Below, piece after piece: positions 1 to 6,781 of a stretch of DNA of 41,328 bases (position 1 is its first letter; the number at the start of each line of letters is the position of its first letter). Source of the stretch: a bacterium (GTDB lineage: Bacteria; Campylobacterota; Campylobacteria; Campylobacterales; Sulfurovaceae); the NCBI GenBank assembly GCA_018822805.1, contig JAHJJU010000091.1, forward strand, positions 1 through 41,328, given 5' to 3'. Both the position numbers and the translations under genes were made by a program. The notes beneath the pieces are model-generated. The model was not told the origin of the DNA, searched no databases, and saw only the letters and a list, made by a program, of their open reading frames with translations.

Positions 1-140
1 TCTTAGGATGAGAATGGTTTTAGCTAGGCTTCAACGAAAAACTATTAAGTTTTCTAAGTCTTGGGAGAGGCTTGAATATTCTGTGAACCTTGTCATTAAT
101 CGTTATAATCGTCAACTACTTTGAGATGCATGACCCAATA
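1..140. mobile_element. Right end of an insertion sequence (approximate boundary)
   Basis: The transposase stop at 124 is followed within about 15-25 bases by sequence that reads as normal YdcF-like coding on the minus strand (before about 155). The IS end should therefore lie near 125-150. The heptamers CCCAATA (134-140) and TATTGGG (142-148) flank one base at 141 as a perfect palindrome at this junction. The outer end and any target duplication lie outside the window, so the exact terminus is not fixed. Confidence 0.45.
2..124 (+). CDS. IS1-like transposase, C-terminal fragment (cut by window edge)
   Basis: The window opens inside an open frame that reads about 40 residues and stops with TGA at 122-124. 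The fragment contains ARLQRKTIKFSKSWERLEYS and ends NRYNRQLL. The pattern R-x-x-RKT-x-x-[FY]SKS followed by an amphipathic helix is what I recall for the C-termini of IS1-family transposases. The catalytic core lies outside the window, so activity cannot be judged. It runs tail-on into the truncated YdcF-like gene on the other strand, which fits insertion of an IS into that gene. The family call rests on one short motif; another DDE family is possible. Confidence 0.6.
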   Translation, partial: LRMRMVLARLQRKTIKFSKSWERLEYSVNLVINRYNRQLL

Positions 141-385
141 TTATTGGGTATTTTTTCCAGTTTAGCGTATTGATTTTCAAGAGGTGCTAAAAGTAGATTG
201 GCTACGGGTGCGTAGGTGACCAAGGCAATCCATATAAAACTCATAAGTAAAAAATGTTTTGCTTTTTTGATCTTTTCTTTGTGTAAAAACCACAGTCCAA
301 GCAGTGCTAGAACCATACCAATGGTTAGAGGCATGAGTAGAAATGAAATCACTTTTTTTAGGATAAAACCTATACCTAAACTCAT
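116..385 (-). pseudogene. YdcF/ElyC-like DUF218 membrane protein, truncated by IS
   Basis: The 89 residues start MSLGIGFILKKVISFLLMPL. Two hydrophobic segments (about 5-35 and 43-68) are followed by APLENQYAKLEKIP. This is the usual N-terminal membrane region of YdcF/SanA/ElyC-type DUF218 proteins, where the next residues normally begin the cytoplasmic or periplasmic domain with a DxxxVLGG-like strand. Here the frame instead runs into IS-like sequence (NNIGSCISK) and stops. Family members are commonly around 250 residues, so roughly two thirds is missing. The start overlaps the cobU stop by four bases, so it was the last gene of the cobalamin operon before disruption. The family assignment comes from the N-terminal pattern only. 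Confidence 0.6.
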
Positions 386-876
386 TTTAATCTCCTTGCG
401 ATTCCCAATTTTACTTCATAGACTTCATCACAGCGTAAAGCCAGTTTCTGTCCAATAATTCCCGATCTATCCACAAATTGACGACTCTCTTCATCCATAG
501 GAATCACTCCGGAATGTACATCATTCAGCACAAAGACAATATTGGCATTTTTACTAAAAAGCGTATCGAGTTGTTCAAAAAGCTCTTCGATTTCTATATC
601 TAACGTATTGAGTATCCACATTGAGATACAATCAACTAAATAAGTTTGCTCTGCTTCTATAACCTTTGTCAAATTAAATGGCTCTTCAATAGTGATAAAC
701 TTCTTTTGCCGTTGAGCTTGATGTCTGCTAACACGCTCTTGCATTTCACTGTCACCATAGTTATTGATATAGGTGGCGATATAGCAGGGTTTTGTATCGG
801 GTGAAATTTGGAGGGTTTTTTGTTCAGCCAAGAGGCTCTTACCTGATTTTTGACCTCCGTAATAGAGAATTTTCAT
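382..876 (-). CDS. cobU: Adenosylcobinamide kinase / guanylyltransferase (CobU/CobP)
   Basis: This bifunctional enzyme phosphorylates adenosylcobinamide and then transfers GMP from GTP to give adenosyl-GDP-cobinamide, a step of nucleotide-loop assembly. The P-loop GGQKSGKS is at residues 7-14. ERVSRHQAQR carries the expected guanylylation histidine (H52), and LVDCISMW supplies the Walker B-like strand. The C-terminal block (SRQFVDRSGIIGQKLA) matches the family's R..D..G..NQ..A pattern. At 164 residues it is slightly shorter than typical CobU (about 180). It abuts cobT (stop and start adjoin at 876/877), so the two are translationally linked. Together with the btu genes this points to salvage of imported corrinoids. 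Confidence 0.9.
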   Translation of the reverse strand: MKILYYGGQKSGKSLLAEQKTLQISPDTKPCYIATYINNYGDSEMQERVSRHQAQRQKKFITIEEPFNLTKVIEAEQTYLVDCISMWILNTLDIEIEELFEQLDTLFSKNANIVFVLNDVHSGVIPMDEESRQFVDRSGIIGQKLALRCDEVYEVKLGIARRLK

Positions 877-1935
877 CTATGCTAAAAAAAACTCAACTTG
901 TTTGGTAATGCTTTCTTTAGAAATACCATTTAAAAAGCCATACATCAAAGCCCCACCGGCTCCAACACCCTCTTTGGCTTCACCTTGATCATAAAGTTTC
1001 AGGGCAGGGTGACTACTTAATGAAAAGTCAAAATCAGTATAGTAAGCGTTGATAGGAAAATGAAGCAGTTCAAGTAGGGTTTTAATGTCACTCTTTTCAT
1101 CTTCTGCAACCCATTTGGTGGTACAAAGAGCCAAGTTAGAGGTCTCCATGGTTCCACCCATGAGTTTGAGTATTTTATTGACTATCAGTAGAACAGATGC
1201 CATTTGGGTTCCCCCTGCCAGTACAATTTTGGTTTGGTTGTTGAGTCCCAAGATAAATCCGGCATTAAAGATGAGCATGTTGTCGGCTACTTTGCCTAAA
1301 ATAGCAAAAATATCATCTTTGGGTGCAATGTGTGAGAGGGCTAGTTTTAGAGTGTTTTCACGAATGTCATTAGGAACTTCTTTGAAGGAACTAGAGAAAC
1401 ACGCTTTAACTTTATGGCGTAGTCCAATGGCTGTTGCCATGGCTGTGGTGGTACCACTCGGAACCGATTCACCTAAAATAAGGTATTCATCTTGACAGTG
1501 ATAGCTTTGACCAAACTCAACCCCTTTTTGAAAAACCTCTTGTGCATCAATAGCAGCACCTTTGGCAATACTTTGGCTGGGTTCAATGTCAAAAGTATGT
1601 AGTTTAAAGTAGTCTATTTTGGGTTTGACCTCTAACCCTAAATCTAAAAGTTCTACCCGACCATAAGGGGCTAAAAGCTGAACAGCTCGGGTAATCAAAG
1701 CAGGAGTAGGTACACCTTTTGGTGTTTCGGCGATGTTGTCCAAACTTCGTACCTCACCTGTACAGACAAATTCGCTATCCAGAGTAGGGGTTAGGTGAAT
1801 CATTCCAGGAATTCCAGCTTGGGTAATACCTGTGATGTTTGCTGTTTTGCTGTTGCTAAGTGCCAACATAAAGGTGGCTTTTTTACCTCTAAGTGACTCT
1901 ATAAAATCTATCTTTCCGATGATGGGTTGTATCAT
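877..1935 (-). CDS. cobT: Nicotinate mononucleotide-dependent phosphoribosyltransferase CobT
   Basis: CobT makes the alpha-ribazole phosphate lower ligand from a base such as dimethylbenzimidazole and nicotinate mononucleotide. The 352 residues carry the core GESVPSGTTT (155-164), a Gly-rich segment around 226-250 (NAGFILGLNNQTKIVLAGGT) and an EGVGAGGAL block near residue 320, where the catalytic glutamate of CobT lies. Divergence from E. coli CobT is clear; it resembles the subfamily common in cyanobacteria, archaea and Campylobacterota. It sits between btuC and cobU on the same strand, with 39 bases separating it from btuC. No genes for lower-ligand base synthesis are nearby, so the base may be imported or made elsewhere. 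Confidence 0.88.
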   Translation of the reverse strand: MIQPIIGKIDFIESLRGKKATFMLALSNSKTANITGITQAGIPGMIHLTPTLDSEFVCTGEVRSLDNIAETPKGVPTPALITRAVQLLAPYGRVELLDLGLEVKPKIDYFKLHTFDIEPSQSIAKGAAIDAQEVFQKGVEFGQSYHCQDEYLILGESVPSGTTTAMATAIGLRHKVKACFSSSFKEVPNDIRENTLKLALSHIAPKDDIFAILGKVADNMLIFNAGFILGLNNQTKIVLAGGTQMASVLLIVNKILKLMGGTMETSNLALCTTKWVAEDEKSDIKTLLELLHFPINAYYTDFDFSLSSHPALKLYDQGEAKEGVGAGGALMYGFLNGISKESITKQVEFFLA

Positions 1936-1974
1936 GTTTTTCTCTTTTGATATTTGAATAAGGAATTATACCAA

Positions 1975-2916
1975 TTAATTTCGCTTCCTCATAATCAAAT
2001 AGACAAAAAAAGGCCCACCCAAAAAGGCTGTAATGATTCCAATAGGAATATCGGAATTACTCCCTAAGTTACGAGCAATCAGATCACTTAACACTAAAAA
2101 GACTCCTCCATAAAAAAAGATAGGCAACATCAGTTGTTCAGCAGATTTTTTATAGATGGTTTTTACGATATGAGGAATAATTAACCCCACAAATCCAATG
2201 GGTCCTGTGATACTTACACAAACCCCCACTGCAACAGAGACAGCAACGAGTAGAACCGTATTGACGCGTTTGACCTCTACCCCTTTTAAGTAAGCATAGT
2301 CATTGGAGGTAAGTAGCAGTTTTAACTCCTTTTGGTACCACCAAGAGAGCAGAAGTAGTCCTACACTTGCCAACAGAATAGGGATGGTATTGTTGAGTCC
2401 TATCACATCCACCGACCCCATGGTAAAACGGATAATCTCAAAACTCTGTGACTCATCACTCAGGTAAAAGAGTATCATCAATGCTGCATTGTAAAAAAAG
2501 GCAAGGGCAATTCCCACCAATAAAAGAGAATTGGTCTGATAGGATTTAAGCCGTAGAGTCAGAGCAAAGAGAATCACTACCGTTAGTAAAGCCCCTAAAA
2601 AACCAAACAGTGAAAGCAAAGAGCCAAACCCAAACACCACAGCAAACGCCACCCCAAGCGTACTACCACTCGCCACCCCAAGCGTGTAGGGTGTTCCCAT
2701 GGGGTTTTTAAAAAGCGACTGAAAAATCAATCCACCAAGAGCCAAAATAGAACCGGCAAAAAACGCCACAATCACCCGAGGCAGACGAATATCCCAAAAG
2801 AGTTTGTAGTCTACAGTTGTAGGATTGTCTAGTTTGTAGAGTTCTATGGGGATTTGTCCGAAGAAAGGGGCGAGGGTGATAGCGATAAATGAAAGTAAAA
2901 GCATAAAATATTTCAT
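1975..2916 (-). CDS. btuC: Corrinoid/iron-siderophore ABC transporter permease (FecCD family)
   Basis: This is an inner-membrane permease of 313 residues with many hydrophobic segments spread along its length. Family signatures are visible: DIRLPRVIVAFFAGSILALGG near the N-terminus, FQSLFKNPMGTPYTLGVASG, and GPIGFVGLIIPHIVK in the C-terminal half, which carries the L-loop that contacts the ATPase. It is slightly shorter than E. coli BtuC (about 326). It overlaps the upstream ATPase gene by four bases (ATGA type) and lies in a cluster with BtuB, BtuF, CobT and CobU homologues. Corrinoid is therefore the most likely substrate, although the FecCD fold alone would also fit iron siderophores or haem. 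Confidence 0.85.
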   Translation of the reverse strand: MKYFMLLLSFIAITLAPFFGQIPIELYKLDNPTTVDYKLFWDIRLPRVIVAFFAGSILALGGLIFQSLFKNPMGTPYTLGVASGSTLGVAFAVVFGFGSLLSLFGFLGALLTVVILFALTLRLKSYQTNSLLLVGIALAFFYNAALMILFYLSDESQSFEIIRFTMGSVDVIGLNNTIPILLASVGLLLLSWWYQKELKLLLTSNDYAYLKGVEVKRVNTVLLVAVSVAVGVCVSITGPIGFVGLIIPHIVKTIYKKSAEQLMLPIFFYGGVFLVLSDLIARNLGSNSDIPIGIITAFLGGPFFVYLIMRKRN

Positions 2917-3605
2917 AAGTTCACCATTATATATTCATCTACTTTTTGTACGGAAGAGGCAAAAAAGTGGTCAAGATTAGAGGGGTGAAAAAATCTCTCT
3001 GAAGTGTCAAAAAAGCTAATTTTCCCATCTTTAATATACAAAATTTTGTATCCCAAACGGTAGGCTAAATTTAAATCATGGGTGATAATGATTTTACTTT
3101 GAAAAAGTTTACTTTTTAATAGAGCGTAAACATCACGACTCTTTTTTGGGTCTAGGTTTGCTGTAGGTTCGTCAAATATCGTGATGCGTGCATTGTGTAA
3201 TACAGCCGATGCCAACATGGTAAGCTGTTGTTCACCGGAGCTTAGTTGTTGACAGGGTTTGGTTTTTAGATGTTCAAGCTCTAAAAGTTTGAGTATATTT
3301 TTAGAAGCTAAAAGCGTATGCAAACGGCTTAAATCAAGATACTGCTCTAAGGTAAGATACTCATCAAAAATCTCCAGTTTTGCAGGAATGTAGTTTATAA
3401 GTTTGGTGCGTTCTTTGGTTTTAAGTTGGGTGATTTTTTTTCCGTTGATGGTCACATTATTGGACGGTGTAATGCCACAAAGCACTTTGGCTAACGTTGA
3501 TTTACCTGCACCATTTGACCCCAGTATGATAAGGTTTTCATGTTGTTTTAGGTGGAAGCTTATATCGGTCAAGATGTTACTGTTGTGGTTTTTTATGGTT
3601 AGCAT
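2913..3605 (-). CDS. btuD: Corrinoid ABC transporter ATP-binding protein (BtuD-like)
   Basis: The cytoplasmic ATPase drives the BtuC-like permease. In 230 residues it carries Walker A GSNGAGKST (29-37), the ABC signature LSSGEQQ (121-127), Walker B ITIFDEP (141-147), the D-loop NLD and the switch histidine in IITHDLN (H176). The start ATG at 3605 lacks a strong SD sequence (upstream reads TAAGACATTAAA), which may reflect coupling or a join made by the cassette inserted just upstream. Only 21 bases separate it from the HEPN-like gene. In the ancestral arrangement it probably followed btuF directly. Confidence 0.88.
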   Translation of the reverse strand: MLTIKNHNSNILTDISFHLKQHENLIILGSNGAGKSTLAKVLCGITPSNNVTINGKKITQLKTKERTKLINYIPAKLEIFDEYLTLEQYLDLSRLHTLLASKNILKLLELEHLKTKPCQQLSSGEQQLTMLASAVLHNARITIFDEPTANLDPKKSRDVYALLKSKLFQSKIIITHDLNLAYRLGYKILYIKDGKISFFDTSERFFHPSNLDHFFASSVQKVDEYIMVNL

Positions 3606-3626
3606 TTTAATGTCTTAAAATGAATA

Positions 3627-4898
3627 TTATTTGTCTTCATACTGTTTAAATTCTACAAATTTTTTGACAATTTCTTCACTACTTATGTCCCAATTATCTA
3701 TTTTTTGACACATTTCTTGCCACCATAGAGACACCGTTATATAGGAAAAAAGCATCTTAGTAGATTCTAAATGTGTTAAAGGTTTATTTGGATGAGCAAC
3801 CTTGTTTCTATAGTTTTTTAATAGTTCAATAGAGGTATAAATTGTTTTAGGAAATAAGACAGAGTTTTCTTTTTGATTAATATTTTGCTTATTAGATTTA
3901 TCACCTTTTTCTATTTCTTTAGCAATAATTCGTAATGCTGAAACAATTTTTTTTTCGTTATCTGAAAGAGTTTCTTGTGATAATTCTCGGCATAAATCAA
4001 ATATTTTAGTAAATCCTTTTTTAGAAGTAGTGTTTCCTAAAGAAGAATTATTGCTTCTTAGAATACTTTTAACTTCTTTTTCAATTTCACTAAGGAGACC
4101 ACCTAATGATTGTATATTAGTAGTTTCTTTATGAAATAAATAAGTATAAACTTCACGGAGCTTGACTTCAACTGCATGACCAATTTGTATCATACAACTT
4201 TCGTAAGAATGAACTTTATAGTTTGGATTTAAAGGGTCACTAGGTTGATTTAATTCTTCAAGTAAGTGAAAGTGTAACTTTATAGATTCTCGAAAGTAAT
4301 TCTCTTCTTTTTGATTTAAAAATATATAGCTTCTGTTATCTAATAGATTATAAATATAAAAATTTGTATAAAAAAAGTATGGATAATATATATCTTCTTC
4401 TGAACGTATTTTTATTCTTTGCTGTAAAGATGCATAACCTATATCATTAAAAGTTTTTTCTAAAAAAGTAATTACTTCTTCATTTAGAGATAAAACTGTA
4501 AAAGTTCTGTCTATTGAATAGTTTGGAAATTTTTTAATAAAAAAGATTCCTTTACTAGATATAAAAAAACCATTTTCTATCCTTAAGTTTTCCCTAATTT
4601 TTGATACTTCTTGCTTAAACTTTTGAAGCAGGATGGCGTCTTGTGCAAAATCTCGAGAAGTTCCGACTATATCATTTAAAACTTGATAAGGCTTACTGTA
4701 ATATTCCCTTTCTTGAAAGTTATTATAGGTATGTTTTTTTGTTACATTATGCTTCTCAACATAATATTTTACAAGAGATTCTTGATTCTCTAGATTAGAT
4801 TTAATCTGAAAAGTACTTTCCCATAAACCTGTATTTATAGGATTTTCAAGATATTTCTCAATTCTTTTTATTTCATTTTCATTTATATTAACATTCAT
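3627..4898 (-). CDS. HEPN-motif protein of unknown function, possible defence effector
   Basis: I do not recognise a named family for the whole 423 residues. The N-terminal two thirds is Lys/Asn/Phe-rich and predicted soluble. The C-terminal part (about 230-400) looks helical: CMIQIGHAVEVKLREVYTYL at 235-254, then KNYRNKVAHPN at 361-371. RNKVAH (R364, H369) fits the R-x4-H signature of HEPN nucleases, often written RNxxxH. HEPN proteins are frequent RNase toxins or sensors in abortive-infection and toxin-antitoxin systems. The SD AAAGGAAAT lies upstream of ATG 4898. Its neighbours are a PIN toxin and its antitoxin, and the group interrupts the btu operon in the same orientation. The motif may be structural only; a nuclease role is inference. 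Confidence 0.5.
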   Translation of the reverse strand: MNVNINENEIKRIEKYLENPINTGLWESTFQIKSNLENQESLVKYYVEKHNVTKKHTYNNFQEREYYSKPYQVLNDIVGTSRDFAQDAILLQKFKQEVSKIRENLRIENGFFISSKGIFFIKKFPNYSIDRTFTVLSLNEEVITFLEKTFNDIGYASLQQRIKIRSEEDIYYPYFFYTNFYIYNLLDNRSYIFLNQKEENYFRESIKLHFHLLEELNQPSDPLNPNYKVHSYESCMIQIGHAVEVKLREVYTYLFHKETTNIQSLGGLLSEIEKEVKSILRSNNSSLGNTTSKKGFTKIFDLCRELSQETLSDNEKKIVSALRIIAKEIEKGDKSNKQNINQKENSVLFPKTIYTSIELLKNYRNKVAHPNKPLTHLESTKMLFSYITVSLWWQEMCQKIDNWDISSEEIVKKFVEFKQYEDK

Positions 4899-5088
4899 CT
4901 TAAGTTTTTATTTCCTTTTTTCTAACTTTAGCAAATATGATAAAGTTTTGTTTTTATAAATTAGTTTTATATTTTATCTCTTTATCGTTAGGTTTTTATA
5001 AAAAATGATAAGTTGTTTGTAATTTGTATGATTCAGAAGAGATATCAAGCCTTTCGGCAACAGCTAAATAGTATGCCAATTTGATTTA

Positions 5089-5117
5089 ACGGTGGGTTGG
5101 AAACGCCACCCTACGGG
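5089..5117. repeat. REP-like palindrome beside the PIN toxin gene
   Basis: On the minus strand the core reads CCGTAGGGTGG, then a 10-base loop, then CCACC. The five-base arms are 5091-5095 and 5106-5110. The CGTAGG-type head followed by a palindrome is shared with 8652-8674, 11516-11541 and 33141-33198. It lies directly after the stop of the PIN gene, between it and the HEPN-like gene, and could act as a transcript-end structure. Confidence 0.5.
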
Positions 5118-5534
5118 TTATTCATCAATATAAAGTACAGTAAATTCATTGGGTTTCAGTACATCAATATCAGAGGTTTCAAAATCTTTTTTGTTACGAC
5201 TAATAATTAAATCAGCTTTGATTTTCTTCGCACAAAAATATTGTACTCCATCTTCAAAGTCTTTAAAATCTGAGTTGTTGGCATCTTCAATAATTGTACT
5301 ACTTGCACAAATAACATTATATTGCTTGGTCATAAAGTCAATCTTCTCTTTTATCTCATCATTTGAAAATTCTTTTTTGAGTATGTATGCAATATTAATG
5401 ATTGAAATATCATTTAAATATATTTCTATCTCCCTGTTTTCTAGAAATGAAAAGACTCTATTTGCAAAACCATTATCTCTTTTGAGGTAGCTATCTAAGA
5501 AAACATTGGTATCGATATAGACCCTAAAACTCAT
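5118..5534 (-). CDS. PIN-domain RNase toxin (VapC-like)
   Basis: PIN-domain toxins cut RNA with a cluster of acidic residues. This 138-residue protein begins with the PIN strand VYIDTNVFLD (D8). Its later block DFEDGVQYFCAKKIKADLII supplies D95 and D108, followed by SRNKKDF. The spacing matches PIN_3-type proteins. The usual glutamate in the second motif (family pattern xxEIAYIL) is replaced: the protein reads SIINIAYIL, with N47 at that position, so activity may be altered. It overlaps the upstream antitoxin gene by four bases, typical of a toxin-antitoxin pair. Confidence 0.82.
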   Translation of the reverse strand: MSFRVYIDTNVFLDSYLKRDNGFANRVFSFLENREIEIYLNDISIINIAYILKKEFSNDEIKEKIDFMTKQYNVICASSTIIEDANNSDFKDFEDGVQYFCAKKIKADLIISRNKKDFETSDIDVLKPNEFTVLYIDE

Positions 5535-5875
5535 AAATAACCTTTAGAGATAAAATACTCATCTCTAATTTCATTAATTGACTTATTATTATAATGTTTC
5601 TTCAGTCTTTTAGCTATCTCATCCCTAAAAAGAGTCATCTCTTTAGCTCTCTTACTGTGTGTCGGATTTGAAGCCAGTATTTTTTTATGAAGCTCAGGAT
5701 GAATTCCAAACTCTTTTGCTTTTTCAGAATTATCTTTGCATATTTGATTTGATGGTAATTGATTTAATTTTAAATTTTTTTCCAAAAAAGAGAGAATCAT
5801 CTTTTTTGTATGCTCTATTCCAACCTCTTTGATGTATTGTTCTATAGAGGGGTCTTCTACTTGTATGGTTATCAT
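5531..5875 (-). CDS. Antitoxin partner of the PIN toxin
   Basis: This is a charged protein of 114 residues. Its N-terminus (MITIQVEDPSIEQYIKEVG) resembles the strand-helix opening of ribbon-helix-helix antitoxins. The C-terminal half is basic and helical, with THSKRAKEMTLFRDEIAKRL, and could wrap the toxin. The role is assigned mainly from position: it is directly upstream of, and overlaps by four bases, a PIN gene, and it has its own promoter. The SD AAGGAG is seven bases from ATG 5875. Autoregulation by the toxin-antitoxin complex is usual for such pairs but nothing here proves it. Confidence 0.65.
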   Translation of the reverse strand: MITIQVEDPSIEQYIKEVGIEHTKKMILSFLEKNLKLNQLPSNQICKDNSEKAKEFGIHPELHKKILASNPTHSKRAKEMTLFRDEIAKRLKKHYNNKSINEIRDEYFISKGYL

Positions 5876-5882
5876 GGTGTTT

Positions 5883-5922
5883 CTCCTTTTTTGTTTTATT
5901 GTTTTTGATTATATCAAAATTT
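5883..5922 (-). promoter_or_regulatory. Promoter and SD of the antitoxin-toxin pair
   Basis: On the minus strand an extended -10 element, TGATATAAT, lies with its TATAAT at 5913-5908. It is about 33 bases upstream of the antitoxin ATG and is followed by AAGGAG at 5888-5883. The pair can therefore be transcribed independently of btuB-btuF. No clear -35 box is visible. Confidence 0.55.
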
Positions 5923-5946
5923 TCTTATCCAGCATAAAGAATATTT

Positions 5947-6780
5947 TTATGGATTGACGGCTTTTTCTTTATACGCTTCCAACACTCCACGAAAATCTTT
6001 CAAAAACAAAACCAACCTATCACTAGGAAGTCCTGCGTAGTTGTGGGGGTTGATGTAGATGGCTTTGGTTTTAGTGGCTGAAATGGGGAGTTCTAGCCAT
6101 GGTTTTATGAGGGCTTCATCTGTTATATTGTCACCTTGGTCTCGGGCTAAGAGCAGAACAATATCTGGGTTACAGGCGATGATGTTTTCCATGTTGAGTA
6201 CGGGTTGACCTTTTCGGGTGGATTGTAGGGCGTTGGTGTTGCCACTGATATTAATGATTTCATCGTAGTAGAGGTTTTGACCTGCTACAAAGATGTTTTT
6301 ACTTAGGTCGGTATTGCGTCCAAAGACGATGAGGATTTTTTTGTTGCTTACAATACCCTTTAGTTTTTCTAAGGCGTTGTCAATAGTATCAACAATTTTT
6401 CGAGCCTTCTGCTTTTGGTTGACTACAGCACCTATCTCTAAAATAGCCTCTTTGATATTGGAGAGCTTATCGATTTTTATTACTTTGGTTTTTATGCCTA
6501 AGCGTTGCAGTTTCTGGCTTAGCTGTTGGTTGTTCTGTTGCATAATGACCAGTGTTGGTTTTAGGGCAATAATTTTTTCTAAACTGGGGCTAAAATAGCC
6601 ACCCACCTTGGGAATGTTTTTTGATGCCTCCGGGTATAAACAGTAGTCGGTGTTGGCAACGATTTTATCTCCAGAATCCAAGGCAAAGAGAATTTCATTG
6701 ATGGCTGGGCTTAGGGCTATGATGCGTTCAGTACCCCAAAGGGTCTGAACGGTCAAAAGTATGAGAATTATTGTTTTCAT
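5947..6780 (-). CDS. btuF: Periplasmic corrinoid-binding protein (BtuF-like)
   Basis: This substrate-binding protein hands corrinoid from the TonB receptor to the BtuCD transporter. The 277 residues start with a signal peptide (MKTIILILLTVQTLWG, cleavage near 16-18). The class III binding-protein fold follows: RIIALSPAINEILFALDSGD, then VGGYFSPSLEKIIALKPTLV, and a second lobe with ILIVFGR and NPDIVLLL. Its TAA-to-ATG spacing from btuB is one base, so the two are cotranscribed. The downstream btuC and btuD genes are separated from it by the three-gene HEPN/PIN cassette. Iron-complex binding proteins share the fold; the B12 assignment rests on the neighbours. Confidence 0.85.
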   Translation of the reverse strand: MKTIILILLTVQTLWGTERIIALSPAINEILFALDSGDKIVANTDYCLYPEASKNIPKVGGYFSPSLEKIIALKPTLVIMQQNNQQLSQKLQRLGIKTKVIKIDKLSNIKEAILEIGAVVNQKQKARKIVDTIDNALEKLKGIVSNKKILIVFGRNTDLSKNIFVAGQNLYYDEIINISGNTNALQSTRKGQPVLNMENIIACNPDIVLLLARDQGDNITDEALIKPWLELPISATKTKAIYINPHNYAGLPSDRLVLFLKDFRGVLEAYKEKAVNP

Positions 6781-6781
6781 C

